NCBI GenBank assembly: GCA_036389295.1
Contig: DASVQB010000051.1
Span: 1-64,000, forward strand
Direction of reading: 5' to 3'
DNA length: 64,000 bases
Source of the DNA: AC-37 sp036389295
GTDB lineage: Bacteria; Actinomycetota; Thermoleophilia; Solirubrobacterales; Thermoleophilaceae
Shown here: positions 1-11,998 of the stretch, piece by piece
How the letters are laid out: every line of letters begins with the position of its first letter
Numbering within the stretch: the first letter of the stretch is position 1
Made by a program: the position numbers and the translations under genes
Notes under the pieces: generated by a model
The model's input: the letters and a program-made list of their open reading frames with translations, nothing else
Told to the model about the DNA's origin: nothing
Database searches by the model: none

Positions 1-1
1 G

Positions 2-2278
<2,277 letters not shown>

Positions 2279-2342
2279 CCGGCGCGCCGCCGCGCGGGCG
2301 GCGTGGCCTGCCGATGGCGGGGCCGCGGGTCACGTTGCGGCG

Positions 2343-2786
2343 TCACGCCGCGGCCTCACGGCGCGGCTCGCCCGCGAGCAGGAACGCCCTGACGGCGAGC
2401 ACCCGCCGATGCTCGGCCTCGGACGGCCACAGCCCGAGCTTGCGGAAGATCCACTTCACGTGCGACTCGACGGTCCGCGGGCTCAGGTGCAGGGCCTGGG
2501 CGATGCCGGTGTTGGACAGTCCGGCCGCCATCGTCTCGAGGACCCGCCACTCGGCCGGCGTCAGCTCGTCCAGGCCGCCGGCGATCAGCTCGGTCGGGCC
2601 GACGGGCGCCGCCGGCCGCCGCATGTAGGCGACGCCGTCCACCGCCGCCGCGTCCTCCACGACCCGCACCACCTCGCTCGCGATCCCGTCCACCGTCGCC
2701 GCCCCGCCGCGCGCGGCTGCCCTCCCGGTTCCGTCCACCATCGCCGCCCTGCCGTGCCCCGCCGCCCTCCCGGTTCCGTCCACCAT
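2343..2786 (-). CDS. Small LuxR-type HTH transcriptional regulator
   Basis: 147-aa protein whose residues ~75-120 form a LuxR/NarL C-terminal DNA-binding domain (LTPAEWRVLETMAAGLSN, then SPRTVESHVKWIFRKLGL). There is no receiver domain. The N-terminal ~45 residues instead consist of a 15-residue repeat (MVDGTGRAA...) encoded by a 45-bp tandem repeat and look disordered. The ATG at 2786 follows an AGGGGG ribosome site, but the second repeat also offers an ATG at 2741, so the N-terminus may be shorter. It lies between clpC and radA on the opposite strand. The target is unknown; a stand-alone HTH could act as a constitutive or partner-dependent regulator. Confidence 0.75.
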   Translation of the reverse strand: MVDGTGRAAGHGRAAMVDGTGRAAARGGAATVDGIASEVVRVVEDAAAVDGVAYMRRPAAPVGPTELIAGGLDELTPAEWRVLETMAAGLSNTGIAQALHLSPRTVESHVKWIFRKLGLWPSEAEHRRVLAVRAFLLAGEPRREAAA

Positions 2787-2790
2787 CGCG
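2697..2790. repeat. 45-bp tandem repeat in the 5' part of the LuxR-like gene
   Basis: Two near-identical units begin at 2716 and 2761 (core CCTCCCGGTTCCGTCCACCA) and a diverged third lies around 2671-2699. The period of 45 bp is 15 codons, so copy-number change would keep the reading frame. Confidence 0.75.
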
Positions 2791-2920
2791 TCCCCCTGTC
2801 GTCGGTCGTCTCGCGGGTAGGGCGTGACAAACGGGTGAACTTCGTTCCATCCGTGTGAACAACCGCTTCGATCCCGCTCTCCAAGCGGTCGCGGGGCGGG
2901 GGAACGTCCTCCCCGGCGCC

Positions 2921-2926
2921 TACCGT
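2921..2926 (+). promoter_or_regulatory. Candidate -10 box for leaderless radA transcript
   Basis: TACCGT (TANNNT) lies 6 nt before the radA ATG, a spacing that would place transcription start at or next to the start codon. No good -35 is evident and no Shine-Dalgarno sequence precedes the ATG. Confidence 0.35.
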
Positions 2927-2932
2927 GGCGGC

Positions 2933-4309
2933 ATGTCCCGAGCCGTCCACGTCTGCAGCGCCTGCGGCCACGAGAGCGCCAAGTGGCACGGCCGCTGCCC
3001 GGGCTGCGGCGAGTGGAACACGCTCGTCGAGGAGGTCGCGAGCCGGCCCGCAGGGGCGGGCCGCGGCCGGCCGCCTTCGTCGCGCCGCGCGGCCGCGCGC
3101 CTGAAGCCGATCCGCCTCGCGGACGTCGAGGCGCCGGTCGTCGACCGGCTCGTCACCGGGATCGGCGAGCTCGACCGGGTGCTGGGCGGCGGTGTGGTGC
3201 CGGGGTCGGTGGTGCTGATCGGCGGCGCGCCGGGGATCGGCAAGTCCACGATCACGGCGGGCGCGCTCGGCCGCCTGGCCGCCGCCGGCCGGTCGGTGCT
3301 CTACGTGTCGGCCGAGGAGTCGGCCGCCCAGGTCAAGCTGCGCGCGGAGCGGCTCGGGCCGGAGGCGCTACAGGTCCCGATCGTGGCCGAGACGGACCTC
3401 GACGCGGTCGAGGCCACGCTCGAGGCCGAGCGGCCCGAGGTCTGCGTGGTCGACTCCGTCCAGACGTTGAACTCGGGCGCGCTCACCGGCGCCGCCGGCT
3501 CGGTCGGCCAGGTGCGCGAGGTCGCCGGGCGGCTCGCGCGCGTCGCGAAGGAGCGCGGCGTGGCGGTGGTCCTGGTCGGGCACGTGACCAAGGACGGGGC
3601 ACTCGCGGGGCCGCGGGTGCTGGAGCACCTCGTGGACTGCGTGCTCCAGTTCGAGGGCGAGCGCGAGCGGACCTACCGGACGCTGCGCGCGCTGAAGAAC
3701 CGGTTCGGGTCGACCAACGAGGTCGGCGTGTTCGAGATGCGCGAGGACGGGCTGGTCGAGGTCGCCGACGCCTCCGCCCGGTTCGTGGAGGAGGCCACGC
3801 GCGCGCCGGGCTCGGTGGTGCTCGCGGCGATGGAGGGCTCGCGGCCGCTGCTCGTCGAGGTCCAGGCGCTGGTCGCGCCCGCGCAGGTCGAGCCGCCGCG
3901 GCGGATCGCCAACGGCGTGGACCGAAACCGCCTGGCGCTCGTCCTGGCGGTGCTCGCCCGGCACGCCGGGCTGGCGCTCGGCGCGAGCGACGTGTTCGTG
4001 TCGGTGGCGGGCGGCGTGCGGGTCGACGAGCCCGGCGCCGACCTCGCGGTGGCGCTGGCGGTCGCGTCCGCGGCGCGCGGCGTCTCGCTCGCCGCGGGCG
4101 ACCGGCCGCTGGCGGCGTTCGGCGAGATCGGCCTCACCGGCGAGCTGCGGCACGTCGCGCATCCGGACCGCCGGCTCGCCGAGGCCGCCAAGTTCGGGCT
4201 CGGCGCGGTCGCGCACCCCGGCGAGGGCGGGCGGACGCTGCGCCGAGTGCTCGCCGCGGCGCTCGAGGGGGAGCGCGATGGCGCCGGGACCGAGCAGGCC
4301 GCGGCCTGA
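2933..4309 (+). CDS. radA: DNA repair protein RadA (Sms)
   Basis: 458-aa RecA-like ATPase that processes recombination intermediates and supports branch migration. It has an N-terminal C4 zinc finger (C8, C11, C22, C25), a RecA core with Walker A GGAPGIGKST at residues 97-106, the RadA signature KNRFGS near residue 255, and a C-terminal Lon-protease-like domain ending in the expected place. The open frame extends upstream to 2855, but homology begins at MSRAVHVCSACG, so the ATG at 2933 is chosen. It sits between clpC and disA as in many Gram-positive genomes. RadA is a known partner of DisA in Bacillus, so the neighbourhood is functionally coherent. Confidence 0.95.
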   Translation: MSRAVHVCSACGHESAKWHGRCPGCGEWNTLVEEVASRPAGAGRGRPPSSRRAAARLKPIRLADVEAPVVDRLVTGIGELDRVLGGGVVPGSVVLIGGAPGIGKSTITAGALGRLAAAGRSVLYVSAEESAAQVKLRAERLGPEALQVPIVAETDLDAVEATLEAERPEVCVVDSVQTLNSGALTGAAGSVGQVREVAGRLARVAKERGVAVVLVGHVTKDGALAGPRVLEHLVDCVLQFEGERERTYRTLRALKNRFGSTNEVGVFEMREDGLVEVADASARFVEEATRAPGSVVLAAMEGSRPLLVEVQALVAPAQVEPPRRIANGVDRNRLALVLAVLARHAGLALGASDVFVSVAGGVRVDEPGADLAVALAVASAARGVSLAAGDRPLAAFGEIGLTGELRHVAHPDRRLAEAAKFGLGAVAHPGEGGRTLRRVLAAALEGERDGAGTEQAAA

Positions 4310-4438
4310 GGCTCGGCGGCACCGGCCGCGCCCGAGACGCCCGCGCGCCGGCCACGGCACGCGGCGTCCGCACACCGCGCGCCCGCGCGGCGCACGGACC
4401 TCCGCGACGCCGTTACCCTGCCAGCGGGAGAGGGAGGG

Positions 4439-7400
4439 ATGAAGCTCGGCCGAATCCTCGCGGGGGCAGTGGCGGCGGCGGTCGTCCTGCTCGCCCTGCC
4501 CGGCGTAGCGAGCGCCGGCCAGGTCAAGGCCGGGGTCGCGGTCGAGGACGCGTCGTGGCACGTCGGCGCTTCGGCCGGCCAGTACGCCTCCGACGGCACG
4601 TTCGCCGACGCCGAGTTCGGCGACCCCCACCAGCACTCCACCCGCCGCGCGCCCTCGTACGGGATCCAGTCGCGGCTCGAGGCCCGCGCGCTCGTGGTCC
4701 AAGGGCCCGACGGGGCGAAGTTCGCGCTCGTCAAGAACGACCTGTACATCCCGCAGGACCTGCTCTGGCGGCGAACCGCCCAGATCCTCGAGTCGAAGGG
4801 CATCGGGATCGGCCGCAGCAATCTCACGATGACGATCACCCACGACCACTCGTCGCCGATGTACTCGTCCACGAGCTGGGGCGTCTGGGCGTTCCAGGAC
4901 GTCTTCGACTTCCGCTTCTTCGAGTACCTGGCCCAGAAGATGGCCCGCGCGGTCGAGCGCGCGAACGCGTCGATGGTGCCGGTGAGGGTCGGCGCCTCAG
5001 TCACCCAGTACGGCCTTCCGCAGCGCAACGTGCCCGGCCCGTCGATCGCCGACGACGGCACGCCCGCCGGCTACCCGCGCGACTTCACCGACCACGACCT
5101 GATCGTGGTCCGCTTCGACCGGCTCGACGGCAGGCCGCTCGCCAACTTCGTGAGCTACAGCGTCCATCCGGAGGACCTGGCGGGCAACGACCTGATCAGC
5201 GCGGACTACGTCGGCCCGCTGCAGCGGATGAGCGACCGGGCCACGGGGGCGGTCACGATCTACACGCAGTCGGCGGTCGGCAGCACCGAGCCGGAGGACT
5301 TCGACTGGACGCCGGTCCACGAGCGGGCCTACTTCTCGCACCGGCAGTACGCGCAGAGCGAGTTCAAGGCGCGCGGCATCGCGGCCCAGATCGCGGACAC
5401 GGCGCGGGACGTCGAGCGCGGCACGCCGGAGGAGCCCGGCCGCTTCGTCCCGTTCCGCTCCGACTTCGGCGACCACGACGTCGCGTTCCTGAACCGCTGG
5501 TTCCCGGGCCCGGCGTCGCACCCGTACCCGGGCGTGTCCTCGTGCCGCACCGACCGCGCGCTCCAGGGCGACCCGCGGTTCCCCCTCGTCGGCCTGCCGG
5601 ACTGCGAGAGCGCCGGCGGCCGGCTGGGCCAGCCGCCCCCGCTGAAGGACGCGGGGATAACCACCGACACGATCCAGCAGTTCGGCATCCCGGTGCCCGA
5701 GAACTACTCGGCCCCGTCGTACACGGGCCTCGAGGAGGACGTGAGCGTCCACCTCCAGGCGTTCAAGATCGGCGACGTCCTGTTCACGGTCTGCTCCTGC
5801 GAGCAGTGGGCGGACCAGTCGAAGAACATCAAGACCCGCACCGACCGCACGCCCGGGAACGAGTGGATCGGCTACGACTGGAGCGCGCAGTGCACCAAGC
5901 GCGGCGACGGGGCTTGGGACTGCCCGAACCCCGGCAACACGTCGCAGAAGCTGCAGCCGATCCCCGACAACCTCTATCAGAAGTTCCGCGCCCAGGTCAC
6001 GAAGGACGCGACGGGGTGGGACGAGCTCGCGAACGTCCCGTTCGCGGAGTCCGAGCCGACGGACCCGAACGACCCGCACTTCTGGGGCAACTACACGCAC
6101 GACGACGTGGACACGCAGCCCGCCGAGGCGGCCGCGAACGCGCAGCACGGGTTCCCGCTGACGGTCGCGATCGCGATGGCGAACGACTACAACGGCTACA
6201 TCGCGACCTACCGCGAGTACCAGCGCGGCGACCACTACCGCAAGGCGCTGACCGCCTGGGGACCGCACTCGAGCGACTACATGGCCACGCGGCTCGTGAA
6301 CATGGGCCGCTACCTGCGCAACCTCGGCGGGGCCGGCGCGATCGCCGACCCGTACCCGACGCTTCCGGGGGCCAACGACATCGTGAACGAGTGGGTCGGC
6401 GGGGCGGCGAAGGTCGAGGCCGACCTGACCTACAACGACCAGCGGACCGCGGTGATCGGCGAGCTGGCCGCGAACGGCCTGGCCGCGTACCAGGCGTCGC
6501 TGCCCGACGACCTGAAGGCGGAGCCCGTCAAGCAGCCCGACGACGTCCAGCGGTTCGGCACCGCGTTCTTCACCTGGGTGGGCGGGTCGAACTTCACCGA
6601 CCAGCCGCAGGTCCGCGTGCAGCGGTTCGCCGACGGCAGGTGGACCGAGTACGCCGACCAGAGCGGCGAGATCCCGGTGACCCTCAAGTTCCCGCCGTCG
6701 AGCGACATCCCGGCCTACCGGGTCCAGGGCGCGCGGTTCGAGTGGACCGCCCACTTCGAGACGTTCGTGTCGTGGTTCGACCTGATGGACCGCCCGCGCG
6801 CGACCCCGCCCGGCGTCTACCGGTTCGTGGTCGACGGAGCGCGGCAGGAGGGCGGCGCGCCCAAGCCCTACCGGATCGAGTCGCGCGCGTTCGCCGTGCA
6901 GCCGTGGACGGGCATCGCCGTGGAGGACCTCGGCATCGACGGCGGCGAGGTCGGCTTCAAGGCGGGCCCGCGGCGGACGATCCAGGTGCCGAAGTCCGGC
7001 GGCGGCACCCTGGACGCCCGGCTCGCGCCGATCGACTACCCGGACACGTACAAGTCGCCGGCCAAGTTCATCTCCCCGACGCGCCACTTCCTCCGCGACC
7101 CCGCCGCGCCCAACGACCCGGACCGGTTCGAGTGGTTCTGCGAGCCGGAGGACACCGACCCGGCGCCGAACGCCTGCACGTTCCGGCCGTGGCTCGACGT
7201 CGGCGACCTCGAGCGGGTGGTCTTCACGTTCGTGTCGTCGAGCGGGAAGGTCGAGCGGGTGAGGGGCGAGAAGGTCGGCGGGCGCTGGGTCGCGACGCGC
7301 AAGCTGCGAAGCGGCGAGGGCGCGTACGTGGAGTCCGGTGACGCCTGCGACGAGTGGGGCAACTACAACGGGAAGCCGACCGCGATGGTCGGCAACCGCG

Positions 7401-7825
7401 CCGCGGTGCCCGACAGGCCGCCGGAGGGGTTCAGCTGCGTGCCGAAGCTGCCGGCGGGGAGCGTTCCGGGCGCGTCGGGCTCGGGAGGGCCGTCCGGCTC
7501 GGTCGGCGGAGGTTCGAACCCGCTCGGGCTGCCGTCCACGAGCCGCTGCGTCGACAGGCGCCGGTTCAGCTTCAAGCTGCACCAGCCGCCGCGCCGGCGG
7601 ATCGTGGCCGTCAACGTCTACGTGAACGGCAAGCGCAAGCTCCACCGGCGCGGGAAGCGGATCACCCGGGTCACGCTGAAGAAGCTCCCGGCGAGCACCC
7701 GGACGTACCGCGTCCGGATAGTCGCGATCACCAACCTGGGCGACAGGATCGTGAGCCAGCGCCGCTACCGCGGCTGCCGCAAGGGCCGCGTGAAGACGCA
7801 CACGCACCGCGGCCGCGGTCGCTGA
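4439..7825 (+). CDS. Secreted neutral/alkaline ceramidase-like protein
   Basis: 1128-aa exported protein. Residues 1-26 are a signal peptide with cleavage likely after ASA. The N-terminal half resembles the neutral/alkaline non-lysosomal ceramidase N-terminal domain: a THDHSS motif near residue 133 corresponds to the zinc-site histidines, followed by VSYSVHPEDL and DYVGPLQ segments. The middle is beta-rich. The last ~80 residues form a basic Tyr/Arg/Lys-rich beta module of the kind often seen at the ends of thermoleophilial surface proteins, after a Gly/Ser linker. A GGGAGAGGGAGGG ribosome site directly precedes the ATG, and TACCCT at 4414 is a possible -10. The substrate (sphingolipid or another N-acyl lipid amide) cannot be told from sequence. 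Confidence 0.7.
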   Translation: MKLGRILAGAVAAAVVLLALPGVASAGQVKAGVAVEDASWHVGASAGQYASDGTFADAEFGDPHQHSTRRAPSYGIQSRLEARALVVQGPDGAKFALVKNDLYIPQDLLWRRTAQILESKGIGIGRSNLTMTITHDHSSPMYSSTSWGVWAFQDVFDFRFFEYLAQKMARAVERANASMVPVRVGASVTQYGLPQRNVPGPSIADDGTPAGYPRDFTDHDLIVVRFDRLDGRPLANFVSYSVHPEDLAGNDLISADYVGPLQRMSDRATGAVTIYTQSAVGSTEPEDFDWTPVHERAYFSHRQYAQSEFKARGIAAQIADTARDVERGTPEEPGRFVPFRSDFGDHDVAFLNRWFPGPASHPYPGVSSCRTDRALQGDPRFPLVGLPDCESAGGRLGQPPPLKDAGITTDTIQQFGIPVPENYSAPSYTGLEEDVSVHLQAFKIGDVLFTVCSCEQWADQSKNIKTRTDRTPGNEWIGYDWSAQCTKRGDGAWDCPNPGNTSQKLQPIPDNLYQKFRAQVTKDATGWDELANVPFAESEPTDPNDPHFWGNYTHDDVDTQPAEAAANAQHGFPLTVAIAMANDYNGYIATYREYQRGDHYRKALTAWGPHSSDYMATRLVNMGRYLRNLGGAGAIADPYPTLPGANDIVNEWVGGAAKVEADLTYNDQRTAVIGELAANGLAAYQASLPDDLKAEPVKQPDDVQRFGTAFFTWVGGSNFTDQPQVRVQRFADGRWTEYADQSGEIPVTLKFPPSSDIPAYRVQGARFEWTAHFETFVSWFDLMDRPRATPPGVYRFVVDGARQEGGAPKPYRIESRAFAVQPWTGIAVEDLGIDGGEVGFKAGPRRTIQVPKSGGGTLDARLAPIDYPDTYKSPAKFISPTRHFLRDPAAPNDPDRFEWFCEPEDTDPAPNACTFRPWLDVGDLERVVFTFVSSSGKVERVRGEKVGGRWVATRKLRSGEGAYVESGDACDEWGNYNGKPTAMVGNRAAVPDRPPEGFSCVPKLPAGSVPGASGSGGPSGSVGGGSNPLGLPSTSRCVDRRRFSFKLHQPPRRRIVAVNVYVNGKRKLHRRGKRITRVTLKKLPASTRTYRVRIVAITNLGDRIVSQRRYRGCRKGRVKTHTHRGRGR

Positions 7826-8020
7826 GCCGCCCGGACTCGCCCGCTCTCGATCGCGCCGAGCGGCTCGCCGCCGCCCCGCGCGGCCCCCCGAGCCCCTCCG
7901 CGGATTTCCGGAGCGAGCGGCAAAGAGGGGGGTCGGGGGGCGCGCCGCGGGGGACGCGAACCGTCCGCTTGTGGGGTAGCCAGCAGGGCGGCCGCCCCTT
8001 AGGCATTTGTGCGAGCACTC

Positions 8021-11000
8021 ATGCCGCACCGCCGCCGACCACTTCCAAGCACCTCCCTCCCCCGGAAGGGGACGGCGGCGGTTGCGGCCGTCTCCATAGC
8101 CGCGGCTCTGCTCGCGCTCGGCGGACCGTCTGGCGCCGAGGAGCCGTGCAGCGCCTCGTGGGACGGCGGCGGCTCGGGCGACGTCTGGAGCGAGGCCGCG
8201 AACTGGACCGGCAACCGCCTCCCGGCCGAGTCCGACGTCGTGTGCATCCCGGCCGGCAGCGGCGTCGTGCGCGTCTGGGGGACCGCCCGGGTCGGCGCGC
8301 TGCGCGCCTCGCGCCCGCTGATCGTGGAAGGCGGCGACCTCACGCTCGGCGCCGCGGACGCCTCTTCGACCGCCGACCTGCGCATGTCGAGCGGCCGCCT
8401 GACGGTGGACGGCGACCTCACCTCCGCCTCCATGCTCCAGACCGGCGGCCGGCTTCTCGGCGCCGGGTCGGTCTCGACCGGGAGCCTCGAATGGCGCGGC
8501 GGCTACCAGCAGGGAACCGGCACGACCCGGATCGTCGCCGGCGCCGCGGGCCTGACGCTGTCGGGCGGCGACCGCTTCCTCGGGTCGGGCCGCACGTTGC
8601 GGATCGCGGCCGGCGCGGCCGCCACCTGGACGGCCGGCGCGCTCGAGCTGGGCGAGCAGGCGCGCCTCGTCAACGAGGGGCTGATCGACGTCCGCGGCGA
8701 CCACGACCTGACCGGCTGCTGCGGCACGCCCCAGCTCGTCAACGAGCGGGGCGCCACGATCCGCAAGAGCTCCGGCTCCGGCGAGTCCGACCTCTCGTGG
8801 CGGTTCGCGAACCACGGAACGATCGAGGTCCGCACGGGAGCCGTCACGTTCCGCGGCGACACGATCCCGGGCGACCCGTCGACCGGCACGTTCGACGTCG
8901 CCGACGGCGCGACGCTCCGGTTCGCCGGCGGGAACGTCGAGCTGGCGGCGGGCTCGCGGGTCGCCGGCGGGCGGACCGGTCGCGTGCAGTTCACCGGCGG
9001 CCAGGCCTTCCTCCGCGGTGCCTGGGACGCGAGCGCCACGATCGACGCGCCGGCCGCGCGCGTCCACTTCGACGGCGAGGCGACCGCCCCGCAGGTCGAG
9101 CTCGTCCGCGGCCAGCTCGAGGGCACCGGCACGATCGCGACGCCGGACTTCGCCTGGCGCGGCGGGACGCTGCGCGGCAGCGGCACCACGCGGATCCTGG
9201 CGGGCGGGCCCGGGATGATCCTGACCGGGGCACCGGTGCGGGAGGTCTACGAGCGGACGATCGCCGTCGACCCCGGCGCCGCGGCCACCCTGCGCGACGT
9301 CTCGCTCTCGATGGGCGACCGCGCCCGGATCGAGAGCGCCGGACTGGTCGAGCTCGACGGCGAGGTCGCCGCCGCCGGCTGCTGCGGCGGAGGCTCGCTG
9401 GTGCACAACATGCCCGGCGGGCTCGTCGTCAAGCGTGGAGCCGGCCGCGCGAACCTCGAGTACGCGCTCGCGAACGACGGGACCGTCGAGGCGTCCGAGG
9501 GCAGGCTCTCGCTGGGCTCGGTCGCGAACCTGTCCGGCGGAACGCTGCGCGGCGGCGCCTGGGTCGTCCGCGCGGACCTCGAGCTGCCGGCGCCGGTGGC
9601 GCACAACGCCGCGGACCTCGTCCTGCACGGTCCGGCCTCGCGTGTCCTGACCGGCGCGGCCGACGGCCTCCGCGGGCTCGTCGCGAACGACGCCGACGGC
9701 TCGCTGACGATCGACGGCGGGCGCGAGCTGCTCGCCCCCGCGAGCGGCGACCTGGAGAGCTCCGGCACGGTCACGATCGGGCCCGGCAGCGCGCTGGTCG
9801 CGGCCCGCGCCTACGTCCAGCACGCCGGCACCACCACCCTCGCCGGCACGGGCGCGCGGCTCGCCGGCGCGACCGAGCCCGTCGCGATCCGCGGCGGCGT
9901 CCTGCGCGGGATCGGCCTCGTGGACTCGGACCTCGTGAACGGAGGCGTCGTCGAGCCGGGCCTGCCGCGCGGCGTGCTCTCGGTCGCGGGCGACTACGAC
10001 CACACCGCGGACGGGACCCTCGCGATCGACGTCGGGGGCCGCATCGCGGGCGACGAGCACGACCGGCTCGACGTCCGCGGCGCCGCGACGCTCGCCGGAG
10101 CCCTGCGGATCGAGACCGTCGCGCCCTTCCTGCCCGAGCCCGGCGACGAGTTCGAGATCGTCCGCCACGCGTCGGTGGCTGGCCGCTTCGACCCGGTCGC
10201 CGGTCTGACCGCCGACGACACCCACTCCTACTCCCCGCCCGACTACGAGCCGGCGGCGACCTGGCTGCGAAGCCGCCCGGAGCCGACGCCGGAGGCCGAC
10301 CCGACGCCGACCCCGGAGCCGGATCCGACGCCGGAGCCCGACCCGACGCCCGATCCGGTGCCGACGCCGACCCCCGATCCGGTGCCGACGCCGACGCCCG
10401 AGCCAGACCCGACCCCGACGCCGGAGCCGCCCGCGCCGGAACTCGACCCGACGCCGACGCCCGAGCCACCCGCGCCCGAGCCCGACCCGACGCCGATGCC
10501 CGAGCCGCCCGCACTCGACCCGACCGCGGAGCCGCCCGCGCCCGACCCGACCGCGGAGCCGCCCGCGGCGGACCCGGATCCCACGCCCGAGCCGACCCCC
10601 GATCCGGAGCCGACGCCCGAGCCGGATCCCACTCCGGAGCCGCCCGCACCCACCCCCGACCCGGAGCCACCGTTCCCGATCGAGCCGCCGCTTCCGGGGC
10701 CGCAGCCGGAGCCCGTCCCGGAGCCGACGCCGGCGCCCACGCCCACTCCGGAGCCGCCCGCACCCACCCCCGATCCGGAGCCGCCGTTCCCGATCGAGCC
10801 GCCTCTCCCGGAGCCGCAGCCGGAGCCGACGCCGGAACCCACGCCCACTCCGGAGCCGCAGCCCGAGCCGCCCGCGCCCGCCCCCGAGCCTCCTGCGCCC
10901 ACTCCCGATCCGACGCCGACGCCGGAGCCGACGCCCGAGCCCGAGCCGACGCCCGAGCCCACGCCCACGCCGGAGCCGCAGCCCGAGCCCACGCCAGAGC

Positions 11001-11920
11001 CCCAGCCCACCCCCGAGCCGTCCCTCCCGGAGATCCTCATGACCAGTCCGCGGATGCGCGAGTCGGAGGGCGAGGCGGTCGTCGAGCTCAGGCTCTCCCA
11101 GCCCTCGAGCCGCGCGATCCGCTTCGTGTGGAAGACCTACGACGAGACGGCCACGGCCCCGGACGACTACGAGCCCGCGATCGTGCCCGTGGTCCTCGAC
11201 CCGGGCGAGACCGTCCGCCACCTGCGGGTCCCGATCCGCGACGACGGCGTCGAGGAGCCGGACGAGACGTTCACCTACCACGTCAGCGAGGGCTTCGAGA
11301 GCGACACCGTGGGCCGCGTCACGATCGTCGACGACGACCCCTCGCCTGGCGAGCACCCGCCCGCCGACCCCTCGCCCGCCGACCCCCCGCCCGCCGACCC
11401 GCCGCCGGTCCGCGAGAGCCGCGAGACCGCTCCCCATCCCGCGCCCGAGGAGCCGGCGGTCGCCGCGCCCGCCCCGGCGCCCGGCCCCGCCCCAGGGCCG
11501 GCCCCTGCCCCGCGCCGCTCCTGCGCCGACGACAGGCCGCCCCGCTCCAGCTTCCGACCCGGCCGGCACCCGATCGACGCCGCCCGCCGCCGCCTCGCGT
11601 TCCGCGGCATCGCCTGGGACCGCGGCTGCGGCACCCTCGACCGGGTCACGATCGCCGTGGCCCGGCGCGAGGGCGGCGGCACCGGCCTCTGCCGCTACCT
11701 CCAGCCGAGCATGAGGCTCGGCCCGGTCGTGAGCTGCCGCCGCCCCACGTACGTCCGCGCCAGGGGCACCGCGAGCTGGGCCTTCCGGACCCGCGGCCGC
11801 TTCCGGCCCGGCACCTACACGGCCCGCATCAGGGCGGTCGACCGCGCCGGCAACTCCGAGAAGAAGGTCCGCAAGGCCAACCCCCGCAGCCGCAACTTCG
11901 TGACCTTCTTCGTCCGCTGA
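8021..11920 (+). CDS. Large secreted surface protein: beta-solenoid-like repeats, Pro-rich stalk, Calx-beta domain
   Basis: About 1299-aa exported protein with a twin-Arg-poor but clear hydrophobic signal segment (residues ~19-35). Residues ~40-750 are degenerate beta repeats rich in GG, TTRI and LVN motifs, resembling passenger-type beta-helices, starting with a WDGGGSGDVWSEAANWTG module. Residues ~755-1005 are an uninterrupted (T/D)PEP-type proline stalk. A Calx-beta-like domain follows (ESEGEAVVELRLS ... DDGVEEPDETFTY), then a second Pro/Ala linker and a Cys-containing C-terminal beta domain. GTG at 8009 is an in-frame alternative start; neither start has a strong ribosome site. The architecture suggests a fibrous adhesin or sheath component projected through the cell wall. 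No sortase motif is seen. Confidence 0.8.
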   Translation: MPHRRRPLPSTSLPRKGTAAVAAVSIAAALLALGGPSGAEEPCSASWDGGGSGDVWSEAANWTGNRLPAESDVVCIPAGSGVVRVWGTARVGALRASRPLIVEGGDLTLGAADASSTADLRMSSGRLTVDGDLTSASMLQTGGRLLGAGSVSTGSLEWRGGYQQGTGTTRIVAGAAGLTLSGGDRFLGSGRTLRIAAGAAATWTAGALELGEQARLVNEGLIDVRGDHDLTGCCGTPQLVNERGATIRKSSGSGESDLSWRFANHGTIEVRTGAVTFRGDTIPGDPSTGTFDVADGATLRFAGGNVELAAGSRVAGGRTGRVQFTGGQAFLRGAWDASATIDAPAARVHFDGEATAPQVELVRGQLEGTGTIATPDFAWRGGTLRGSGTTRILAGGPGMILTGAPVREVYERTIAVDPGAAATLRDVSLSMGDRARIESAGLVELDGEVAAAGCCGGGSLVHNMPGGLVVKRGAGRANLEYALANDGTVEASEGRLSLGSVANLSGGTLRGGAWVVRADLELPAPVAHNAADLVLHGPASRVLTGAADGLRGLVANDADGSLTIDGGRELLAPASGDLESSGTVTIGPGSALVAARAYVQHAGTTTLAGTGARLAGATEPVAIRGGVLRGIGLVDSDLVNGGVVEPGLPRGVLSVAGDYDHTADGTLAIDVGGRIAGDEHDRLDVRGAATLAGALRIETVAPFLPEPGDEFEIVRHASVAGRFDPVAGLTADDTHSYSPPDYEPAATWLRSRPEPTPEADPTPTPEPDPTPEPDPTPDPVPTPTPDPVPTPTPEPDPTPTPEPPAPELDPTPTPEPPAPEPDPTPMPEPPALDPTAEPPAPDPTAEPPAADPDPTPEPTPDPEPTPEPDPTPEPPAPTPDPEPPFPIEPPLPGPQPEPVPEPTPAPTPTPEPPAPTPDPEPPFPIEPPLPEPQPEPTPEPTPTPEPQPEPPAPAPEPPAPTPDPTPTPEPTPEPEPTPEPTPTPEPQPEPTPEPQPTPEPSLPEILMTSPRMRESEGEAVVELRLSQPSSRAIRFVWKTYDETATAPDDYEPAIVPVVLDPGETVRHLRVPIRDDGVEEPDETFTYHVSEGFESDTVGRVTIVDDDPSPGEHPPADPSPADPPPADPPPVRESRETAPHPAPEEPAVAAPAPAPGPAPGPAPAPRRSCADDRPPRSSFRPGRHPIDAARRRLAFRGIAWDRGCGTLDRVTIAVARREGGGTGLCRYLQPSMRLGPVVSCRRPTYVRARGTASWAFRTRGRFRPGTYTARIRAVDRAGNSEKKVRKANPRSRNFVTFFVR
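10279..11030 (+). repeat. Proline-rich (PEP/TPEP) low-complexity coding repeat
   Basis: About 250 codons of reiterated CCG-ACG-CCG-GAG type sequence encode a rod-like Pro/Glu/Asp/Thr stalk. It includes longer duplications such as PPAPTPDPEPPFPIEPPLP, present twice. It is slippage-prone coding DNA. Confidence 0.85.
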
Positions 11921-11998
11921 GGGCCGGCGGACCGGTCGAAACAGGCGTCACAGAGCCGAAAAACGGCCCGCAGAGCAGGGCTCTTTGCCCTAGAATGG

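Noticed and set aside
2837..2847. LexA/SOS box-like GAAC-TTC-GTTC upstream of radA
   Set aside because: The actinobacterial LexA site needs a 4-bp centre; here it is 3 bp, and flanking bases do not match.
10279..11030. Repeat array as a possible CRISPR or satellite
   Set aside because: It encodes an uninterrupted proline-rich stalk in frame with a large secreted protein.
4997..11569. 2190-codon open frame on the minus strand
   Set aside because: It is an antisense shadow of two plus-strand secreted protein genes; its translation is Arg/Gly/Leu low-complexity with no domain, as expected from very high GC content.
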